Below are positions 58,791-64,000 of a stretch of DNA of 64,000 bases, piece after piece. The notes under the pieces are model-generated. The model was not told where the DNA came from, searched no databases, and saw only the letters and a list, made by a program, of their open reading frames with translations. Where the stretch lies: contig CM061092.1 in assembly GCA_030770545.1 (NCBI GenBank), forward strand, positions 17,733,501-17,797,500, written 5' to 3'. Position 1 is the first letter of the stretch, and every line of letters starts with the position of its first letter. A program made the translations under genes and the position numbers. This stretch comes from Macropodus opercularis. Taxonomy: Eukaryota; Chordata; Actinopteri; Anabantiformes; Osphronemidae.

Positions 58791-59300
58791 TGTAGTGGAA
58801 AACATTAGTATATGTTAGTGGGTTTAGGATACAGTTAGAGTAGAATAGATATTGTTTAGGCTTTGTTCATTTCTAGGGAATATGATTGTACAGGACGCTT
58901 GCTGGCCTTCGGTGGCTCCGAGGATATCTGGCCGGTAGAGCAGAACAATTTGGGCAAAACATTCTGACCTGGTAACCAAAGCAATGGAGTCAAAACAAGT
59001 GGCTGTAATCACAACTGTTTGCATTTGGGCTGACGCAAACAGAGGGATTAAAGCATGCTCCCGAGGAATCTCGGGAGGAGAGTTCTTTGCCTGCCGTAGA
59101 GACAACTCGTTTTTCTGTGGTCAGGCCTGGGGCTCCCCGAGCGCTAGCAAGCATCCTCCTTGCAAGGAAGAAGGTGACTCCGCATATCTGCCTTTGCATT
59201 CTTTCATCTCAGCACTGAGAATAAATCTACAATTGATTGGCTGAAACCTAATGCTGCCTTGGCTGAGTTCTTCTGAGTTGGGACATTTCTAACAACTACA
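58791..59300 (+). mobile_element. 5' LTR of an endogenous retrovirus
   Basis: 510 bp from TGTAGT to ACTACA (six-base inverted ends) with AATAAA at 59220-59225, immediately followed by a primer-binding-site candidate. The 3' LTR lies beyond the window, so identity between the LTRs could not be checked. It differs from both solo LTRs in the window. Confidence 0.75.
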
Positions 59301-59304
59301 AAGA

Positions 59305-59322
59305 TGGCGTCACGAACTTGGG
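59305..59322 (+). promoter_or_regulatory. Candidate tRNA primer-binding site
   Basis: TGGCGTCACGAACTTGGG starts five bases after the LTR end. TGG is the complement of the tRNA CCA end. I cannot assign the tRNA. Confidence 0.55.
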
Positions 59323-61095
59323 AAACAAGGAAGCCAAATTAAGAAGAACACTGATACCTGGAGGCTGATGGAAAATTGAGGACAACATTCATCCGGCTGG
59401 TGCCTGGACGCAGACGACGTCACGTGTGGCCACAGGTAAAAAATTGTGTTTTGCTTTAAGTTGACGTACTCTGTGTCTGGGATCAGGTGGAGAATGTTGG
59501 TAAGACTGACTGACAAAGTCATATAATTTGCCTAAACAGTTAAATTCTGATTTGGCGGCCTTAAGAAAAGAATTTTGTTGTGGGGGAAACCCTGTATGTT
59601 GTGGTGGATGTAAAGGCAAGATATCGGGTCACTTGTACTAACATTGCTGTAAATAACTAACCAGCTTCATGTGTTTCATGTGTGTTTCGTCTATCATTAT
59701 AAAAATGATACAGCCTATTGACATCTAAAAGTTGAATATTGTAACGGACGCAGTTTGGCTCTGGGAAAATTGTGGGCGTTTGAGTCTGGGATTAGAGAAA
59801 ATTATTGTTTAAGACGCTGTATAAGTACAAAGGACTGACTTGCTCGGGCTCTGCATGGTTTGGAACGAGCGCCTCCTCAACACGGATTGGAAATGGCAGA
59901 TTATTTTGTTTAAGGTTGAGAAATTAGCACAGGAGTTTTGCAGAGGCAGCAGTCCGTTTGTGCGCTCACAGTGGGTTTTGGCTCCAGAAATTTTGATGTG
60001 CGATCAATTAGAGACGAATAATTGTACTGGTACGCTGTGAGTTTTTGTTTTTTGGTAACGTGGGGAAATTACATCAGCCTGGGCCAGATCAACCCAGGTG
60101 TAGTTTTCACCACGGAGAGTGAGGCCTGAGAGTTTAGTTAAATCCCGGTGAAAAGCTTTTCTGTAGATAAACGAGTCTAGACTGAAATGTGTTGGATATT
60201 TATGTATGCGGTGTAATTGATGGAAGCTTGGTATATGCGTGTGCTGAGGTTTGTTATGCAATGATTTGTGTTTAGAAGTTGTTGTGATTGTGTGTTTTTC
60301 TGCACAGAGGGTTCTGTGCTGTGGTTATATGCTGAGGTCTGAGCTGAGACTGTGTGGTTGATAATTTCACAGGAGAAGAGTCTGTCTCTTCTGTCTCTCT
60401 GTCTTCTGGCAAGTGTGAGTGTGTGTAAGGATAAAAAGAGACCGAAGGGCATGTGTGGATGCGGTTAAAAGGAGAAGTGAATTGTTTTGTGTTTGCGTTT
60501 TCTTGCTTTTATCGTGGAGACGTGGACAAAGGACTCCGCTCAGTCGGGAGAACTGCAGTGGGAGGTGTTCGTTTTGATTTTGATCAAAATAGACTTATGG
60601 TGAGAGTGTGTGTCTTCCGGTGATCGTAGCTGTTTGTGAGACTTCTTCATTGTTCAGTGAAAGTTGAGACCGCGCCCCTTGTTGGAGAGAGGGGATCTAT
60701 GACAATAAGGTTTGTGATTGGCTGTGAGTTCGAGACTGCGCTTCACCTGGTAGTCAAGGGTACTACACAAGAAGACAGCCCCCTCCCCGGAGGTTTACAA
60801 ACTGAGGCTGCAGGTGACCTTGGAGGAGAACTCAGAGCTCCGCTGTGACTCTTAGCTGTGTGTATGATAGTAGGGACAGCAATTTTCACGTGATTGAAAC
60901 AGAGAAGCTCTTAAATTTGTCACAAAAACCGCTGAGGTATTTAAATTTAGATAGTGTTGAGGCTGAGTGGTATCCAAATTAAATACTCCACAGTCATTTG
61001 AATTTGGATAAGATACCGTAGATTTGTGTGCACTACAGACACATCAATTCAGTAGCATACATAAGAGACATATCCACGTAGATACATCACACATA
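59323..61095 (+). other. Long retroviral leader (about 1.8 kb)
   Basis: No long coding frame on the plus strand. Short open frames such as 60636-60848 have no recognised similarity. The length is unusual for a simple leader and may hold packaging signals or an extra insertion. Confidence 0.5.
59435..59436 (+). promoter_or_regulatory. Candidate splice donor for env RNA
   Basis: CACAG then GTAAAA in the leader, at the usual place for the donor of the subgenomic env transcript. Only sequence consensus supports it. Confidence 0.35.
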
Positions 61096-62336
61096 ATGGA
61101 ATCCGCAAACAAGAACATGTCTCCCATTGAGGTGTTAGGAAAAAAAAGTACCCACTTCTGAAAGGCGAAATTCTGAGATACTCGAAAAAATGGAATAAGC
61201 GCACGGGGAAATCAGCTTCACCCTGGCCATTGGAGGGAACGTTTGACCTGAGACAGTGTGTTGAGATGGAAGTTTTAATAAAAAATTACCGAATTAAAGA
61301 CAAATCTACAAAGCGTGAGCATAAGCGTGAGCGTGAGACTGCAGTGCTGCACTTGTTTACAGAACATGGCAAAATGTTGAGGGAAAGAACTGTACAGTAT
61401 GTGAAGAAACAGCTAGAGGAGAAGGATAAAGTGGGGGTGAAGAATGTGGGGGAGCTCCATCCTCAGATAACCCAGATGCCTGTCAGAGAACTTAAAATTC
61501 TAGGTGATTACATGATTAAGTCAGGGAAAGAAAAATGTCTTTATCCAATGGCAGAGCTGGAGAAAGCAAGCAGGTCAGAGGAAGAAGAGGTAGACGAGGT
61601 GGTAGATTCACCTGAGACAGTCTTGAAGGCAGTTAAGGTGTCATATAGGAATCCTAGGCAAGTCAGTAGATTACATGATAACGTAGTGAGGATTTTGCAG
61701 GAGGCTGAGGATGGAAGGAGATGCAGTGGGTTGGAGATGCAGAGGTGTGATGTGAGAGAGGCTGGTTCCAATGGGTCTGAGGAGAGTGCTGAGAAATACC
61801 TTGTGAGAGTGGAATACTCTAAACTGCCAGACCCTGACAGAGTCTCTACACCCCGGGATGGACATGGTGGTGCAAAGCCTAAATTCCCTCAGTCAATCTT
61901 GAAAAAGAGGGAGAACAAGGCTGCAGCCAGAAAGGAGCTTGCACCTGTGTGTGACATCGGGAGCGAGGTGCTGGAGGAGCGTAGGAAAATGGATGGAATT
62001 ATCATCACAGTTCACGCTCCCATCACAGCTCCAGCTCCCATTACGGTTCCGATTACATCGGCAGCTGCGGATACACCCCAGGTGATATACATTCACCCAG
62101 GAGGGTGGCAGGGAGGCCCTCCACGCATGAGAGGGGGATGTTCCGCTGGCAAAGGCAGAGGAGCTGCTGGTAGATTTGGGAGAAGAGTGCGATGCCACCA
62201 CTGTGGGAGAGAAGGACACATAAGGAACCAGTGTTTCAGGTGGATGCAGGACTTCGGACTTGATCCAACTGGACAGGCAATGCCAGGACAGAGGGGGCCG
62301 ACCAATCCATGGCAGGGTCCTCCAGCCGGATACTAG
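61096..62336 (+). pseudogene. gag: Endogenous retrovirus gag, shortened, with zinc knuckle
   Basis: Gag is the structural polyprotein that packs viral RNA. The main frame is open from 61131 to a TAG at 62334; its first in-frame ATG is 61266. A better-placed ATG at 61096 is in another frame and runs into an eight-A tract at 61140-61147, where a one-base backward shift would join the frames. Near the end is CHHCGREGHIRNQC (about 62193-62234), a CX2CX4HX4C nucleic-acid-binding knuckle after a Gly/Arg-rich stretch. I see no capsid major homology region, so the capsid part is probably deleted. Confident as gag; the start is uncertain. Confidence 0.75.
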
Positions 62337-64000
62337 GGGTGCCCTGAGAGTCTAGGGAATCTGGGAGGGGGTCAGTTGCCATTAACATCATCTTCTAACC
62401 CTGATGAAGAACCTATGGTGCCAGTACTTGTAGCTGGTAAACCTCTAAACATGATGGCAGACTCAGGTGCAACGTACACCTGTGTGAGTCACACAGATGC
62501 TGACCACCTCCCAAGATCTGGACAATTTGTGGGGATCGTTGGATTCTCAGGGACAAAGCAACTGATTCCCATCTCGAACCCTGTTCCTTTGCAGTTCCAG
62601 GGAAAAACTGTGGAGCTGCCAATACTGATATCGGATCAGACACCTATAAACCTACTGGGACAAGACGCATTGTGCAAACTGGGCTGTGCCATTTTGTGCA
62701 CCCCAGATGGAGTGATTGTGGACACTACACATTCCCAAATGACTGTGAGAAAAGAGGAGGAGATGGTTTATTGGCTTGGGGACTTAAACGAAACATTCAT
62801 GGACTCTGCTGATATGTGGATGGACTTTATCAAAGCCATTATGTCAGAAGCATCGCAGCCTGCTTGTCCTCCTCACTGTACTCTCCAGTATTTTGAAAAT
62901 GAGTCTGACGCTCAGCCAGATGTTTGGTTAGGAAGACAGCCAGGAAAGGTTCAGCTACAATCTACGTCTATTGTTTTGGGAAAACAGGGGGCTGCCATGG
63001 TCATAGAGAGAGGGCCATATTTAGATCAGGAATTTGACATCAAAAACAGCATTCCGCATGTGACCTTGTTAGTTAACCCAGACTTTGAACCCAAACATTT
63101 AGGTCCTATGCTTGTTCAGTCCCAGGAAGCTAAATTTGTGCCAACAGAAAACAAATACATTTGGTTGAGTGAGGATGAATCTTTTCTTAAAATAGACATT
63201 TCAGCTGAGGGATGGGCTACCCCACAGGCTGTACGCCTCCCACGCAGGGCAGCACTCTGCTGCCAGCATTCTGATCTGGAGAAAGAGATGGTAGGAAGAG
63301 CACCAGATAAACTATGGTCAAAACATGATACTGATGTATGTCATAAAGACTCCATCACCTTGTTGACACTATTGGCTGAAAGAGGACATAAAGCTTCGCT
63401 GAAAAAGCTGCAGTACTGTAAAGATCGAGTGGAGTATTTGGGCAGATTGATTACAGAGGGGACGCGCGCTGTGTCTCCATCTCAATTGGAAGCCGTGTCC
63501 AAGGCCCCCAAACCAACCACAGTCAGGGAAATGTTGACCTTTTTAGGGCTGACAGGGTACAGTGCAGAGTGGATAGATGGGTATTCAAGAATTGTGCAGC
63601 CTCTAAGAAATATGGTAAAAGCAGAAGGGACTGACAATTTAAGGGAAAAACTTGTGTGGACCTCAGAGGGTCACATGGCATTTGAAGCCATCAAAGTGTT
63701 GTTGCAGCAGGCTCCTGCACTTGCTCTCCCGGACTATGAGAAGACATTTCTGCTGTATGTTTCCTGTCGACAAGATCACGCCTGCGGGGCTCTGACCCAG
63801 AGAACAGGTGTGGGAACGCATGCTCAGCCTATTGCGTACTACTCTGTGGCTTTAACACCAGTTGAACTGGGTCTTCCAACTTGTTATCGTCATTTGGCTG
63901 CAGCACATTTGATGTATGAAAAAGCGTCAGCGATAACAATGGGCTATCGCATAGAGATTGTGTCTCATCACAAGTTGGTGAATTTGATTGAGAGAGGCAA
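62337..64000 (+). pseudogene. pol: Endogenous retrovirus pol, RT core deleted (runs off window)
   Basis: Begins right after the gag TAG in the same frame, as in gamma- and epsilon-type retroviruses that suppress a UAG. Protease: MADSGAT (catalytic Asp at 62460-62462) and NLLGQDAL (about 62650). A long spacer follows, then at about 63338 the frame passes straight from HDTDV to CHKDS: the RT fingers and palm with the YxDD motif are absent. The thumb and connection follow (YLGRLITEG, MLTFLGLTGY) and QPIAYYSVAL near 63,830. There is no stop in 554 codons to the right edge. It cannot encode active RT. Any RNase H, integrase and env would lie outside. Confidence 0.8.

Noticed and set aside
61230..61232. 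Start of gag at the first base of the long frame
   Set aside because: The codon is TTG, not ATG. The first in-frame ATG is at 61266, and a better-placed ATG at 61096 is in another frame.

Overview
This window is nuclear DNA from a ray-finned fish, most likely a percomorph teleost. It carries an exon-intron gene whose protein matches vertebrate ECT2, and it is full of fish repeats: L2-like LINEs with (AATTC)n tails, Tc1 transposons, TTAA-flanked piggyBac-like MITEs, a Penelope-like element and endogenous retroviruses. Nothing prokaryotic is present.

Positions 1-16,600 hold the 3' three quarters of ECT2 on the plus strand. ECT2 is the Rho guanine-nucleotide exchange factor that drives cytokinesis. 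Twenty-one exons can be placed by splice sites, reading phase and protein match. They run from the middle of a BRCT repeat through the linker with its nuclear signal, the DH domain and the PH domain to the C-terminus. The first exons lie to the left of the window. Two mutually exclusive last exons are both in phase: a long one (12,556-13,089) and a short, canonical one (15,441-15,530). A broken, chimeric Tc1 element sits in the intron before the long one.

From 16,600 to 58,790 I find no host gene I can name. The stretch is a graveyard of nested and broken mobile elements. It holds about nine L2-like LINE pieces, two halves of a second LINE that look separated by a 3-kb inversion, a Penelope-like RT cut at its active site by a 557-bp solo LTR, and a decayed minus-strand retroviral gag-pro. 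It also holds three Tc1 relics and a terminal piece of a fourth, five copies of one MITE family, a tRNA-derived SINE, a 52-bp perfect palindrome, and a 1,064-bp solo LTR inside an L2 copy. Two short segments look exon-like but are not identified.

From 58,791 to the right edge lies a plus-strand endogenous retrovirus: a 510-bp 5' LTR, a primer-binding-site candidate, a long leader, a gag ending in a CCHC zinc knuckle and one UAG, then pol in the same frame, open to the window end. The RT catalytic core is missing from pol by a deletion that keeps the frame, so this copy cannot make an active polymerase.

I see no convincing new biological system. The most useful observations are the ECT2 alternative C-terminus, the two solo LTRs with exact target duplications, the inversion footprint, and the unusually open but gutted retroviral frame.
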